In this document: positions 31,839 through 41,046 of the stretch, piece by piece | How positions within the stretch are numbered: position 1 is the first letter of the stretch | Layout: each line of letters starts with the position of its first letter | NCBI GenBank assembly: GCA_013152535.1 | Contig: JAADGE010000038.1 | Coordinates: 1-64,000, forward strand | Reading direction: 5' to 3' | Source: Chlorobiota bacterium | GTDB lineage: Bacteria > Bacteroidota > Bacteroidia > Bacteroidales > JAADGE01 | DNA: 64,000 bases | Made by a program: the position numbers and the translations under genes | The notes under the pieces: generated by a model | Seen by the model: only the letters and a program-made list of their open reading frames with translations | What the model was told of the DNA's origin: nothing | Database searches by the model: none

Positions 31839-34800
31839 ATGAAATACCTTTTTTATTTTATTATTCTATTTAGTTTTATAAAAATTTCACATTCTCAGGA
31901 ACTCGAAACGGTCATCCAAAGAGGACATCTCGGTGCCGTAAAAATTGCCGTTTTCAGTCCTGACGGAAAATATTTGGTAACCGGCGGCAGAGACCGAACG
32001 GCAAAACTTTGGGAAGTTGCAACCGGCAGAGAAATGCGTACGTTTCTCGGACACGAAGGAACCGTACAAGCAGTTTGTTTTACACCGGACGGTAAATACG
32101 TTGCTACCGGCAGTACCGATAATACCGTAAAGCTGTGGAACATTCTGAATGCAGAGCTAATCAGGACTTACAAAGTTAAAGACAGAGTAACAAGTATTGA
32201 TTTTACTTCCGACGGCAAATACATTGTAATCGGAGGGTACGATTGGTACGGGAAAATATTTGAAACTGCAACCGGTAAATTTGTTCGAGAATTCAAAGTA
32301 AATCCTGATAAAGGTCTGGGAACAGGGATAAAAATTCAGGTAAGTAAAAATAATAAGGATATTTTGGTTTCGGAAGATAACCGAACAGCGATTATTGTTG
32401 ATTTTGAAACCGGTGAGAAAAAAACGGTTTTAAAATCGGTCGAAAAAGGAAGTTGCGGCGGTTGCGGAACCTTTGCAAAATATACTCCGGATGAAAATTT
32501 TGTTATTTCCGGAACACGAAACGGACCGCTTGTAATTTGGAATTTAAAAACCGGAAAAAAATATAAAACTTATATCAAAGAACAAAAAGATGTAACAGCC
32601 GTTGATATCAGTTCGGACGGCAAAACAATTCTGATTTCAGATAAATTTAATGTCGTTTTTTACAATCGTTATACGGGTAAAAAGATAAGAACCGTAAAAG
32701 CACACAAAAAAGAAATAAATTCTGCCGAATTCAGTCCCGACGGGAAATATTTTATTACCGCAAGTGATGACGGAACGGCTGCTTTAAGAAAAACTTCAAC
32801 CGGTAAATTGGTACGTTTATTTGTAGGTTATGTTAACAAAAGCAACCAAGGAACCGATTTAGATCAGGAAAGTTATTGGCAATATTATGCAAAAACTTAT
32901 TTCGACAGAAAAACAAATGTAAAATTAAGTCCCGACGGAAAAATATTTATAATCGGTAAAAAAGATTCTGTTGCAAAAGTATTGGATTTTCATACAGGAA
33001 AAACACTTTTTAATTTAAAAGGACATTCCGGAGCCGTTATTTGTTTTGATTTTTCGCCTGACAGTAAGATGATTGCTACCGGCAGCAGCGATAAAACAAT
33101 AAAACTGTGGAATGCAGCCGACGGTAAACTGATAAAAACTTTTAAAGGTCATACTGCAATGATTTTTGACATTCATTTTAATTATGACGGAACTAAATTA
33201 CTGTCAAGCAGTTGGGACGGAAATTCATATATTTGGAACGTAAAAACAGGTAAAAAAGAAAAATATTTCAAAAATATTAAAGCGTTTACCTCTGATTTTT
33301 CTAAAATCGGAAATTATATAGTTACAGGAGGTCTTGATAAAAAATTTTCACTTTATGAAATTAATTCCGGAGACTTATTTCGTAGATTTATCGGACCTGT
33401 CGATGTTGTATCTTCCTTTGATTTCAGTCCGGACGGAAGAATGATTGTTTCCGGCTCATGGGACGGGAATGTGTGTATTTGGGATATGATTTCCGGATTT
33501 CAACTTAAAAAAATAAATCCGAATCAAGGGCAAATACATTCTGTTGCATTCTCAAATCTCGGAAAATATATTTTTTCGGGCGGTTCTGACGGAACAATTA
33601 AGATGTGGAATGCACAAACAGGCAAACTTCTGAAAACCTTTAACGGAAATAAATCAGCCGTAACATCTCTGCAGGTATCACCTGATAATCAATCACTTAT
33701 TTCGTGCAATATTCAGGGAGTTGTAACAGTTTGGGAAATCGTTAATGCAAAAGCTATTTACACCTATTATCAACTAACGCGAGATGATTGGTTTGTAAAA
33801 ACAAAAGGCGGATTTTTTGACGGTAATGCCGGTGCAAAAAAATATATTTACTACGTAAAAGGGATGCAAACTTTTAATGTTGATCAATTTTTTGAAGATT
33901 TTTACAGACCGGGACTATTGCAGCAAGCATATAAAACAAGAGGATTAATTAATGAAAATATAGATTTGGATGAATATTTGAAAAAATCACCTCCCCCGAG
34001 TATCAAATTTCAAACTTTATATAACGATTCTGTTTTCAAAAAAGGACTGATTAATATTAAATTTCAACTCACCGATAACGGCGGAGGCATTGACGAAATA
34101 AAAGTAATGCAAAACGGAAAACGTATAATCACGGATTTTTCCGGATTAAAACGAATAAAAAGAGGTAAAAAACTTAATGAAGAAATACAAATAATGCTTG
34201 TCCCGGGCAAAAATAAAATTCAAATTTCAGCATTCAGTACAGGCAGAATTGAATCGAATATCAGTGAACAAAGCGTTTTTTATGAAAGTAACGAAAATCT
34301 TTCCGACTGTTATGTTCTGACAATAGGAATTAATAAATACGAAAATGAAAGCTTAAACCTAAACTATGCAAAATCAGACGGTAAATCATTTTCGGATATG
34401 ATAAAGAAGCACAGCAAAAGTTTATTTAACAATATGTATTTTTATAATTTGTTTGATAAAAATGCAAGTAAAGAAAATATTATTAATGCTGTAAACAGTA
34501 TTGCCGAAAAAGCAAAACCCGCAGATGTTTTTATTTTTTATTACGCCGGACACGGCAGTATGATAGGAACAGACTTTTATTTTATTCCTACAAATTGTAT
34601 TCGTATTTATGATCTTGAAGATCTCACAAAAAATGCAATTGATGCCGATTTTATGCAAAAGAAATTTAGCCGAATAAAAGCATTAAAACAACTGATGATT
34701 TTAGACGCTTGTCAATCCGGCGGAGCTACTGAAGTTCTTGCACAAAGAGGCTCCGTAAAAGAAAAAGCTATAGCACAACTCTCAAGAAGTTCCGGAATTC

Positions 34801-35066
34801 ACGTATTGGCATCAGCCGGAAGTGAACAATTTGCCGTAGAATTTAAAAGTCTCGGTCACGGATTATTTACATACGTACTACTGAAAGCACTTGAAGGTAA
34901 TGCTGACGGCTCTCCGCTTGACGGCAAAGTAACCGTTTATGAATTAAAATCCTATCTCGACGATCAAGTTCCTGAATACACAAGTAAATTTAAAGGTGTG
35001 AGACAATATCCTTATTCTTACTCCGGCGGTAATGATTTTCCGATTACACTCGATTCCGATAAATAA
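31839..35066 (+). CDS. Exported WD40-repeat caspase-family protease
   Basis: 1075 aa. The N terminus is a signal peptide (KYLFYFIILFSFIKISHSQ). Residues about 25-660 hold a dozen or more WD40 repeats (pattern FSPDGKYLVTGGRDRTAKLWEVATGR), enough for one and a half to two propellers. A beta-rich linker (SIKFQTLYNDSVFKKGLINIKFQLTDNGGGIDEIKVMQNG) leads to a peptidase C14 domain from about 822: CYVLTIGINKYEN, catalytic His905 in YYAGHGS and Cys958 in LDACQSGG. The last part, VYELKSYLDDQVPEYT, closes the fold. Both catalytic residues are intact. Substrate, activation and cell location beyond export are unknown. Confidence 0.88.
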   Translation: MKYLFYFIILFSFIKISHSQELETVIQRGHLGAVKIAVFSPDGKYLVTGGRDRTAKLWEVATGREMRTFLGHEGTVQAVCFTPDGKYVATGSTDNTVKLWNILNAELIRTYKVKDRVTSIDFTSDGKYIVIGGYDWYGKIFETATGKFVREFKVNPDKGLGTGIKIQVSKNNKDILVSEDNRTAIIVDFETGEKKTVLKSVEKGSCGGCGTFAKYTPDENFVISGTRNGPLVIWNLKTGKKYKTYIKEQKDVTAVDISSDGKTILISDKFNVVFYNRYTGKKIRTVKAHKKEINSAEFSPDGKYFITASDDGTAALRKTSTGKLVRLFVGYVNKSNQGTDLDQESYWQYYAKTYFDRKTNVKLSPDGKIFIIGKKDSVAKVLDFHTGKTLFNLKGHSGAVICFDFSPDSKMIATGSSDKTIKLWNAADGKLIKTFKGHTAMIFDIHFNYDGTKLLSSSWDGNSYIWNVKTGKKEKYFKNIKAFTSDFSKIGNYIVTGGLDKKFSLYEINSGDLFRRFIGPVDVVSSFDFSPDGRMIVSGSWDGNVCIWDMISGFQLKKINPNQGQIHSVAFSNLGKYIFSGGSDGTIKMWNAQTGKLLKTFNGNKSAVTSLQVSPDNQSLISCNIQGVVTVWEIVNAKAIYTYYQLTRDDWFVKTKGGFFDGNAGAKKYIYYVKGMQTFNVDQFFEDFYRPGLLQQAYKTRGLINENIDLDEYLKKSPPPSIKFQTLYNDSVFKKGLINIKFQLTDNGGGIDEIKVMQNGKRIITDFSGLKRIKRGKKLNEEIQIMLVPGKNKIQISAFSTGRIESNISEQSVFYESNENLSDCYVLTIGINKYENESLNLNYAKSDGKSFSDMIKKHSKSLFNNMYFYNLFDKNASKENIINAVNSIAEKAKPADVFIFYYAGHGSMIGTDFYFIPTNCIRIYDLEDLTKNAIDADFMQKKFSRIKALKQLMILDACQSGGATEVLAQRGSVKEKAIAQLSRSSGIHVLASAGSEQFAVEFKSLGHGLFTYVLLKALEGNADGSPLDGKVTVYELKSYLDDQVPEYTSKFKGVRQYPYSYSGGNDFPITLDSDK

Positions 35067-35188
35067 CAACATCCGTAATTGATGTTTCTTAACATCTTCT
35101 ATTTTGTATCCTGTCATTAGTTTTTAGTCCGAAAATTTTCTTTATTTTGCAAAAGTTTTAAATTATTAATCACTTAAAATTTTCAGAT

Positions 35189-36397
35189 ATGAATTCACAA
35201 GATTATATGAACAGAGAGTCTGAATACGGAGCTCACAACTATCATCCCTTACCCGTAGTTTTAGAAAAAGGTGAAGGTGTTTACGTTTGGGACGTAGAAG
35301 GCAAAAAATATTTCGACTTTCTTTCGGCATATTCAGCTGTAAATCAAGGACACTGTCATCCTAAGATTATTGCTGCAATGACCGAACAAGCTCAAAAACT
35401 CACGCTTACTTCACGTGCATTTTACAACGATGTTCTCGGCGAATTTGAAGAATACGTTACAAAATATTTCGGTTACGATAAAGTACTTCCGATGAATACC
35501 GGCGCCGAAGCCGATGAAACTGCTTTAAAACTTGCCAGAAAATGGGCTTATGAAAAAAAAGGTGTTCCGGAAAACGAAGCAAAAATAATTGTTTGCGAAA
35601 ATAACTTTCACGGAAGAACAATTACCATAATTTCAATGTCAACCGACCCCGATGCTTACAAAGGTTTCGGACCATATACTCCTGGATTTATTACCGTTCC
35701 GTATAATAACATTGATGCTCTTAAAAAAGAACTTAAAGACCCGAATATTGCCGCATTTCTTGTTGAACCCATTCAAGGTGAAGCAGGTGTTTACGTTCCT
35801 GACGACGGATATTTGAAAAAAGCTTATGATTTATGCAAAGAAAAGAATGTGCTTTTTATTGCCGATGAAGTACAAACCGGAATTGCCCGTACGGGAAAAC
35901 TGCTTGCCTGCGACCACGAAAATGTTCGCCCGGACATTCTTATTTTGGGAAAAGCTCTTTCCGGAGGTGTTATGCCGGTTTCAGCCGTTTTAGCCGATGA
36001 CGATATTATGCTTGTAATTAAACCGGGTGAGCACGGTTCTACATTCGGAGGAAATCCGGTAGCAGGAAAAGTTGCCATAGCGGCTTTGGAAGTTATCAAA
36101 GAAGAAAAATTAGCCGAAAATGCCGAACGTCTCGGGAAAATTTTCCGTGAAGAACTTCGTAAAATAGATTCTGAAATGGTGGAACTCGTAAGAGGTAAAG
36201 GTCTGCTTAACGCAATGATTATTAAACCGAGAAACGGAAAAGAAGCTTGGGATGTTTGCCTTAAATTAAGAGACAACGGTTTACTTGCAAAACCTACGCA
36301 CGGACATATCATCCGTTTTGCTCCGCCTTTGGTCATTAATGAAGACCAAATCAGAGAAGCTGCAAATATTATTAAAGAAACTATTCTGTCATTTTAA
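35189..36397 (+). CDS. rocD: Ornithine aminotransferase
   Basis: 402 aa class III PLP aminotransferase that transfers the delta-amino group of ornithine to 2-oxoglutarate, giving glutamate-5-semialdehyde. It has the Orn-AT N terminus [44 protein letters not shown], the PLP phosphate site [42 protein letters not shown], the Schiff-base lysine in [17 protein letters not shown], and STFGGNPVA. It is a single gene. Confidence 0.94.
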   Translation: MNSQDYMNRESEYGAHNYHPLPVVLEKGEGVYVWDVEGKKYFDFLSAYSAVNQGHCHPKIIAAMTEQAQKLTLTSRAFYNDVLGEFEEYVTKYFGYDKVLPMNTGAEADETALKLARKWAYEKKGVPENEAKIIVCENNFHGRTITIISMSTDPDAYKGFGPYTPGFITVPYNNIDALKKELKDPNIAAFLVEPIQGEAGVYVPDDGYLKKAYDLCKEKNVLFIADEVQTGIARTGKLLACDHENVRPDILILGKALSGGVMPVSAVLADDDIMLVIKPGEHGSTFGGNPVAGKVAIAALEVIKEEKLAENAERLGKIFREELRKIDSEMVELVRGKGLLNAMIIKPRNGKEAWDVCLKLRDNGLLAKPTHGHIIRFAPPLVINEDQIREAANIIKETILSF

Positions 36398-36438
36398 ATA
36401 TTTGTCAATAACTCATATTAAAAAACTGTTTTTAAATA

Positions 36439-36469
36439 AAAAAGGTAAGTTTTACAGCTTATCTTTTTT
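36439..36469 (+). terminator. Terminator after rocD
   Basis: AAAAAAGGTAAG-TTTTACAG-CTTATCTTTTTT forms a stem with one G-U pair and a T-tract. Confidence 0.7.
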
Positions 36470-36489
36470 ATTTTTCGTTTCGATATTAC

Positions 36490-36497
36490 TAACTTTG
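36490..36497 (+). promoter_or_regulatory. -7 element of the OmpA-type lipoprotein gene
   Basis: TAACTTTG, 17 bp before the ATG at 36514; matches TAnnTTTG. Confidence 0.55.
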
Positions 36498-36513
36498 CAG
36501 AAATTTATTCAAT

Positions 36514-37449
36514 ATGAAGAAATCACTATTTTTTATTACGCTTATTATTATTTTGTTACCTTCTTGTATCGTTACAAAAAAGAAATACGATAGTTTGAAT
36601 GAAAGAAATCAAAAAACAATTGATTCATTGGGATATGCTCTGGATAAAACCGTTTACGATTACAAAAACGAAAAATTAAGAAATGAGATGCTTCTGAAAC
36701 GCAACAAATCTTTGATTGATTCATTAACCGCAGAAACGAACAAACTTTCAAACGATACAAGTTATTTAAACAATTCATTATCTGATGCTTTAAAAGAGTA
36801 TAATAAAAAACAGCGTATTTTAAAAGAAACAGAGGAACGTTTGAATAAAAAAGGCGAACTTATTGATAAATTAACAAAAGAACAAAAACTCAAATCCGAA
36901 CAAATTGATTCTTTAAGACTTTCTCTTGAAAAAAAACAAAAAAGGCTTCTTCAACTTGAAAGTATGATAAATAAGAATAAAGCAGAAGTAAACAAACTGA
37001 AAAATATTATAAATGATGCCTTAAAAAGTTTCGATAATTCGGAACTCAATGTTTACCTTAAAGACGGAAAAGTTTATGTTGCAATGGAAGAAAAACTGCT
37101 ATTTAAAACAGGAAGTTCTTCTATTGATAAACGCGGAAAAGAAGCCATTATAAAACTCGGTAAAATTCTTGAAAAAAATACAAATACCGAAATTTTGATA
37201 GAAGGGCACACTGACAATGTCGGTCCTGATAAATACAACTGGAAATTAAGCACCGAAAGAGCTTTGTCGGTTGTGGATATTTTAACGCAAAATACCGGAA
37301 TTTCTCCGAGCCGCATAACAGCCTCCGGCAGAGGGATGCACAAACCCGTAGCAAGCAACAAAACCGATGCCGGCAAGCAAAAAAATCGTCGCATCGAAAT
37401 TATTCTTGTTCCGAAATTGGATTCTTTATATAAAATTATGAACGAATAA
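36514..37449 (+). CDS. OmpA-family peptidoglycan-binding lipoprotein with coiled coil
   Basis: 311 aa. Signal peptide with lipobox LPSC (Cys about 18), then IVTKKKYDSL and a long heptad-rich coiled coil (about 25-175, e.g. LRLSLEKKQKRLLQLESMINKNKAEVNKLKNII). The C-terminal OmpA/MotB domain (about 190-305) contains LLFKTGSSSIDKRGKEAI and the peptidoglycan-binding motif IEGHTDNVGPDKYNWKLSTERALSVVDIL...RITASGRGMHKPVASNKTDAGKQKNRRIEI, with the Asp and Arg that grip diaminopimelate. It probably tethers the outer membrane to the cell wall. Confidence 0.9.
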   Translation: MKKSLFFITLIIILLPSCIVTKKKYDSLNERNQKTIDSLGYALDKTVYDYKNEKLRNEMLLKRNKSLIDSLTAETNKLSNDTSYLNNSLSDALKEYNKKQRILKETEERLNKKGELIDKLTKEQKLKSEQIDSLRLSLEKKQKRLLQLESMINKNKAEVNKLKNIINDALKSFDNSELNVYLKDGKVYVAMEEKLLFKTGSSSIDKRGKEAIIKLGKILEKNTNTEILIEGHTDNVGPDKYNWKLSTERALSVVDILTQNTGISPSRITASGRGMHKPVASNKTDAGKQKNRRIEIILVPKLDSLYKIMNE

Positions 37450-37503
37450 AGTGGGGATATTTGAAAAAGATTAGTTGCAAAACACCTTTGAAGTACTTTG
37501 CAA

Positions 37504-38439
37504 CTATGATTTTTTTCCGGATATTTTTCTTGTAAGAATTGTTTCCGCTTCAATAAAAATTCTGTTTACGGCAGGAATTTCTTTCTTAATTTTGTTTTCC
37601 AGTCTGTCAACAATTTTTTCTATTTCATCGGAAACCAAATCATCTTTAAAATTAACATTCAGGTTTACTAAGACTTCGTCCGGACCGAAAAATAAGGTTA
37701 AAGGTTTTTTATATGCCGTAACATCTTCGTCATTATAAAGAATATCGGTTATTTTCTGAATTTCTTTTTTTGACAAACCTTCACCAATCAAAAGACTTTT
37801 ACATTCTATTGCAAAAAAGGTTGAAACTCCGAGTAATAAAAGTCCGATTAAAACCGAGCCGATACCGTCAAAATAAACAATACCGGTAATTTGTCCGATA
37901 ATAAGAGTCAAAAGTGCAATTGCAATGGTTAAACCCGAAACCGCTGCCGAATCTTCAATAACCACGGCAGCCGTAGTAGTATCTTTGGTATCACTTAATG
38001 CTTTAAAAAAAGAAGCATCACCTCTTGTTTTATTAAATTCTTTTAAAGCAATATACAAAGAAGAGCCTTCAAATACAATTGCGGAAATCAAAACAACATA
38101 GTTCCAAATAGCATCCGTAATTTCCTTCGGATGTATTATATGTTGTATTCCTTCGTATAAAGCCACGCCTCCTCCGAGAGCAAAAATAAGAACTGCAACA
38201 ATAAAACTCCAAAAATAAACTTCGTTTCCGTAACCAAAAGGATGTTCGTCATCGGCAGGTCTTTTGCTTTTTTTAATGCCGAATAAAAGTAAAATTCCGT
38301 TTCCTGTATCTACCAAAGAATGAATTCCTTCCGAGAGCATTGTTGATGATCCCGTAAAAATTGCCGCCGTAAATTTACTTATCGCAATTGCAATATTTGC
38401 CGTAACAGCACCGTATATAGCTTTTTTATTTCCCGCCAT
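37504..38439 (-). CDS. Cation diffusion facilitator (CDF) family transporter
   Basis: 311 aa. It has six transmembrane helices with the CDF metal site in TM2 (TMLSEGIHSLVDTGNGILLLFG) and TM5 (VIEDSAAVSGLTIAIALL), and the HPFGYGNEVYFWSFI loop typical of the SLC30A9-like subgroup. The cytoplasmic C-terminal domain (about 215-300: LIGEGLSKKEIQKITDILYND...GPDEVLVNLNVNFKDDL) is present. It exports divalent cations such as Zn or Fe from the cytoplasm, with specificity not readable. It overlaps the end of the upstream frameshifted amidotransferase gene by 14 bp, so the two are one operon. Confidence 0.88.
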   Translation of the reverse strand: MAGNKKAIYGAVTANIAIAISKFTAAIFTGSSTMLSEGIHSLVDTGNGILLLFGIKKSKRPADDEHPFGYGNEVYFWSFIVAVLIFALGGGVALYEGIQHIIHPKEITDAIWNYVVLISAIVFEGSSLYIALKEFNKTRGDASFFKALSDTKDTTTAAVVIEDSAAVSGLTIAIALLTLIIGQITGIVYFDGIGSVLIGLLLLGVSTFFAIECKSLLIGEGLSKKEIQKITDILYNDEDVTAYKKPLTLFFGPDEVLVNLNVNFKDDLVSDEIEKIVDRLENKIKKEIPAVNRIFIEAETILTRKISGKKS

Positions 38440-39248
38440 TTTTAAATTTATGTTGTTTTACTTTATTAAAAAATTTCCGCCCGATCTGTCCGGATAAAGG
38501 ATTTCTTACGTTCATTGCTTCCGGATGCCATTGCACACCAAGAATAAAAGGATGTTGTAAGGTGTCTGCAGGTTCTATTGCCTCAATAACCTTATCTTTC
38601 GCATAAGCCGAAACCTTAAAACCTTTTGCAAGTTTCTCAACCGCCTGATGATGATTACTGTATCCGTTTCCGCTGTCAACTTTTACGATATTATGCAAAA
38701 AAGTTCCTTTTTCGATATAAATTGAATGGTACACCGCCGTGCTTTTATGTTCTTCCGCTTTTCGCGAATCTCTGTGCAAATATTTGCTTCCGATATCCGT
38801 CGGAATATCGATAATCAAACTGCCGCCTTCGGTTACGTTTAAAATCTGATGTCCGCGACAAATTCCCAACAACGGTATTTTGTTTTTTACGGCATAAAGT
38901 ATCATTTTTTGCTCTAAACTGTCTCTGTGCGGATTTATTTTGCCGCAACGTTTAATTTCACTTTGTTTTCCGTAAAGTTCCGGATTAACGTCTTCGCCGC
39001 CGGCAATAATTATTCCGTCGGCTTTTTTCAAAAGTAAATTAATTGAATCTTTACTTTTCACGGCATACATCGGCATACATATTTACACATCTGAAATTTG
39101 AATCTTTAATCGAATTTTTAAGCCATTTTTTATGTGTATTTTTAAAATCTTTTGAAACTAAAATAAGCGGAATTTTTTCTTGCGTATCTTTATTTTCACA
39201 AGAAACCAAAACACTTATTATCAATAAGAAGAATACTGTTTTTCTCAT
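38426..39248 (-). pseudogene. PuuD-like class I glutamine amidotransferase lipoprotein, frameshifted by a 10-bp tandem duplication
   Basis: Two frames together make one complete gene. The first (39248 to a stop near 39054) encodes a lipoprotein signal (VFFLLIISVLVSC) and IPLILVSKDFKNTHKKWL...RCVNMYA. The second (to 38426) encodes YAVKSKDSINLLLKKADGIIIAGGEDVNPELYG, the nucleophile in LLGICRGHQILN (Cys73 of the 216-aa ORF), and GVQWHPEAM. At 39061-39080 the 10-mer CGGCATACAT occurs twice in tandem; removing one copy restores a continuous frame CVNMYAVKS. The intact protein would be a gamma-glutamyl-GABA-hydrolase-like enzyme anchored as a lipoprotein. The downstream ORF could be translated alone from 39076. 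Confidence 0.8.
39061..39080. repeat. 10-bp tandem duplication CGGCATACAT x2
   Basis: Two exact adjacent copies inside the amidotransferase gene. Ten bases shift the reading frame by one. Loss of one copy by slippage would repair the gene. Confidence 0.9.
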
Positions 39249-39291
39249 ATGTGAATTTTTAAGATTATGGAATTTTCAATAAAAAACATCT

Positions 39292-39299
39292 CAAATATA
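39292..39299 (-). promoter_or_regulatory. -7 element of the amidotransferase-CDF operon
   Basis: TATATTTG on the minus strand, 44 nt upstream of the lipoprotein ATG at 39248. The promoter is intact although the first gene is broken. Confidence 0.5.
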
Positions 39300-39326
39300 C
39301 ATTTATTAATCTTAAAACACTAAACT

Positions 39327-40970
39327 ATGAAATTCAAGGTACGGAAAATTTTTATTATTATATTATTTTTTAATCTTTTTGCCTGTGATACCACAAAGAA
39401 TACCGGAAAAAGTTCAGAAAACACACTATCTGTCGAAGAAATCTCAGAACCTGTATCTGCATACGGGAATGTTCGTTCAACTAAAAAACATTTTTCAAAG
39501 GAAAAACTTTCGTATGATATTTCTCAACCGGACATAATTAATCCGGATTTTAATACCGAAGAATATGATAAAATTCGTGAAAATGAATTCCTCTCGGTAA
39601 ATCAAAATCCGCTTTCTACTTTTTCGATTGATGTTGACAATGCTTCGTATTCAAATGTAAGAAGGTTTTTAAATTACGGACAAATGCCGGATAAAGGTGC
39701 CGTAAGAATTGAAGAAATGATTAATTATTTTGATTATGATTATTTGAATCCCGAAGGAAAATATCCGTTTTCAATAAATACCGAAATCGGAACTTGCCCG
39801 TGGAACACAAAACACAAACTTGTTCATATCGGCATTCAGGGAAAAAAATTAGATTACGAAAATTTAAAACCTTCAAATCTTGTATTTTTGCTTGATGTAT
39901 CGGGTTCTATGAGCGACCAAAATAAACTTCCGCTTTTAAAGAAATCCTTAAAACTTTTATTAAATCAATTGTCGCAAAACGATAAAATTTCCGTTGTCGT
40001 GTATGCAGGTGCCGCAGGTATGGTATTACCTCCGACTAATGCTTCCGAAAAGGAGAAAATATTTATTGCACTTGACAAATTACAAGCCGGAGGTTCAACA
40101 GCCGGCGGAGCAGGAATTAAATTAGCATATAAAACAGCAAAAGAGGCATTTATAAAAGGCGGAAATAACCGAGTAATTTTAGCTACCGACGGTGATTTTA
40201 ATGTCGGAACTTCTTCAACAAGTTCGTTAGTTGATTTAATAGAAGAAAAACGAAAAGATGATATTTATTTGACCATACTCGGTTTCGGAATGGGTAATTA
40301 TAAAGACGGCAGAATGGAGCAAATCAGCAATGCCGGTAACGGGAATTATTTCTATATAGATAATATTAAAGAAGCTGATAAAGTATTTGTAAAAGAAATG
40401 CGTGCTAATATGTTTACTATTGCAAAAGACGTAAAAATTCAAATTGAATTTAATCCCGCACAAGTAAAAGCATATCGATTAATAGGTTATGAAAACAGAA
40501 TGCTGAAAAAAGAAGATTTTAACGATGATAAAAAAGATGCCGGAGAACTCGGTGCAGGGCATACGGTTACGGCTCTTTATGAAATTGTTCCGGCAAATTC
40601 AAAAGAAAAAATCGGCAGGAAAGCTGATAATTTAAAATATCAAAATACAAAAGTTACCGATTATGCCGGTTCAACAAATGAAATAATGACCGTAAAATTC
40701 AGATATAAACCCATAGATTCTGACAAAAGTATTTTAATCGAATATCCTTTAAATAATTCTGATACAGAACTTGCAAATACTTCTGATAATTTTAGATTTT
40801 CGGCAGCTGTTGCAGAATTCGGAATGTTATTAAGAGACTCAAAATTTAAAGAAAATGCAACATACAAAAAAGTTATAAAATTAGCAGAAAGTTCAAAAGG
40901 AAAAGACGAAAACGGATACCGTTCGGAATTTATTGAAATGGTAAAAACGGCGGAGTTGTTAAGCAAATAA
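39327..40970 (+). CDS. VWA-domain lipoprotein (YfbK-like)
   Basis: 547 aa. Signal peptide with lipobox LFAC (Cys about 20). A conserved N-terminal region of the YfbK group (NPLSTFSIDVDNASYSNVRRFLNYGQMPDKGAVRIEEMINYFDYDY) precedes the von Willebrand A domain, with MIDAS DVSGSMS at 190-196 and ATDGDFNVG. A C-terminal YfbK/DUF3520 part follows (YRLIGYENRMLKKEDF...DAGELGAGHTVTALYEIVP). It is anchored at an envelope membrane and probably binds a metal-dependent protein partner; the role is unknown. Confidence 0.87.
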   Translation: MKFKVRKIFIIILFFNLFACDTTKNTGKSSENTLSVEEISEPVSAYGNVRSTKKHFSKEKLSYDISQPDIINPDFNTEEYDKIRENEFLSVNQNPLSTFSIDVDNASYSNVRRFLNYGQMPDKGAVRIEEMINYFDYDYLNPEGKYPFSINTEIGTCPWNTKHKLVHIGIQGKKLDYENLKPSNLVFLLDVSGSMSDQNKLPLLKKSLKLLLNQLSQNDKISVVVYAGAAGMVLPPTNASEKEKIFIALDKLQAGGSTAGGAGIKLAYKTAKEAFIKGGNNRVILATDGDFNVGTSSTSSLVDLIEEKRKDDIYLTILGFGMGNYKDGRMEQISNAGNGNYFYIDNIKEADKVFVKEMRANMFTIAKDVKIQIEFNPAQVKAYRLIGYENRMLKKEDFNDDKKDAGELGAGHTVTALYEIVPANSKEKIGRKADNLKYQNTKVTDYAGSTNEIMTVKFRYKPIDSDKSILIEYPLNNSDTELANTSDNFRFSAAVAEFGMLLRDSKFKENATYKKVIKLAESSKGKDENGYRSEFIEMVKTAELLSK

Positions 40971-40989
40971 ACTAAAATTCTGTAATTTC

Positions 40990-41040
40990 CCCCGCATTTT
41001 ATTTTTCGTTAAACAGGTTGAAAAATTTATGCGGGGTTTT
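40990..41040. terminator. Terminator between VWA and protease genes
   Basis: CCCCGCAT pairs with ATGCGGGG across a 31-nt loop, followed by TTTTGTATT. The genes are convergent, so it can serve both. Confidence 0.6.
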
Positions 41041-41046
41041 GTATTA

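Noticed and set aside
31895-33760. Tandem DNA repeats in the WD40 region
   Set aside because: The repeats are at protein level (WD40 blades) and diverged at DNA level; they are not a CRISPR array or minisatellite.
35824-36336. 170-aa minus-strand ORF opposite rocD
   Set aside because: Antisense shadow of a well-conserved aminotransferase.
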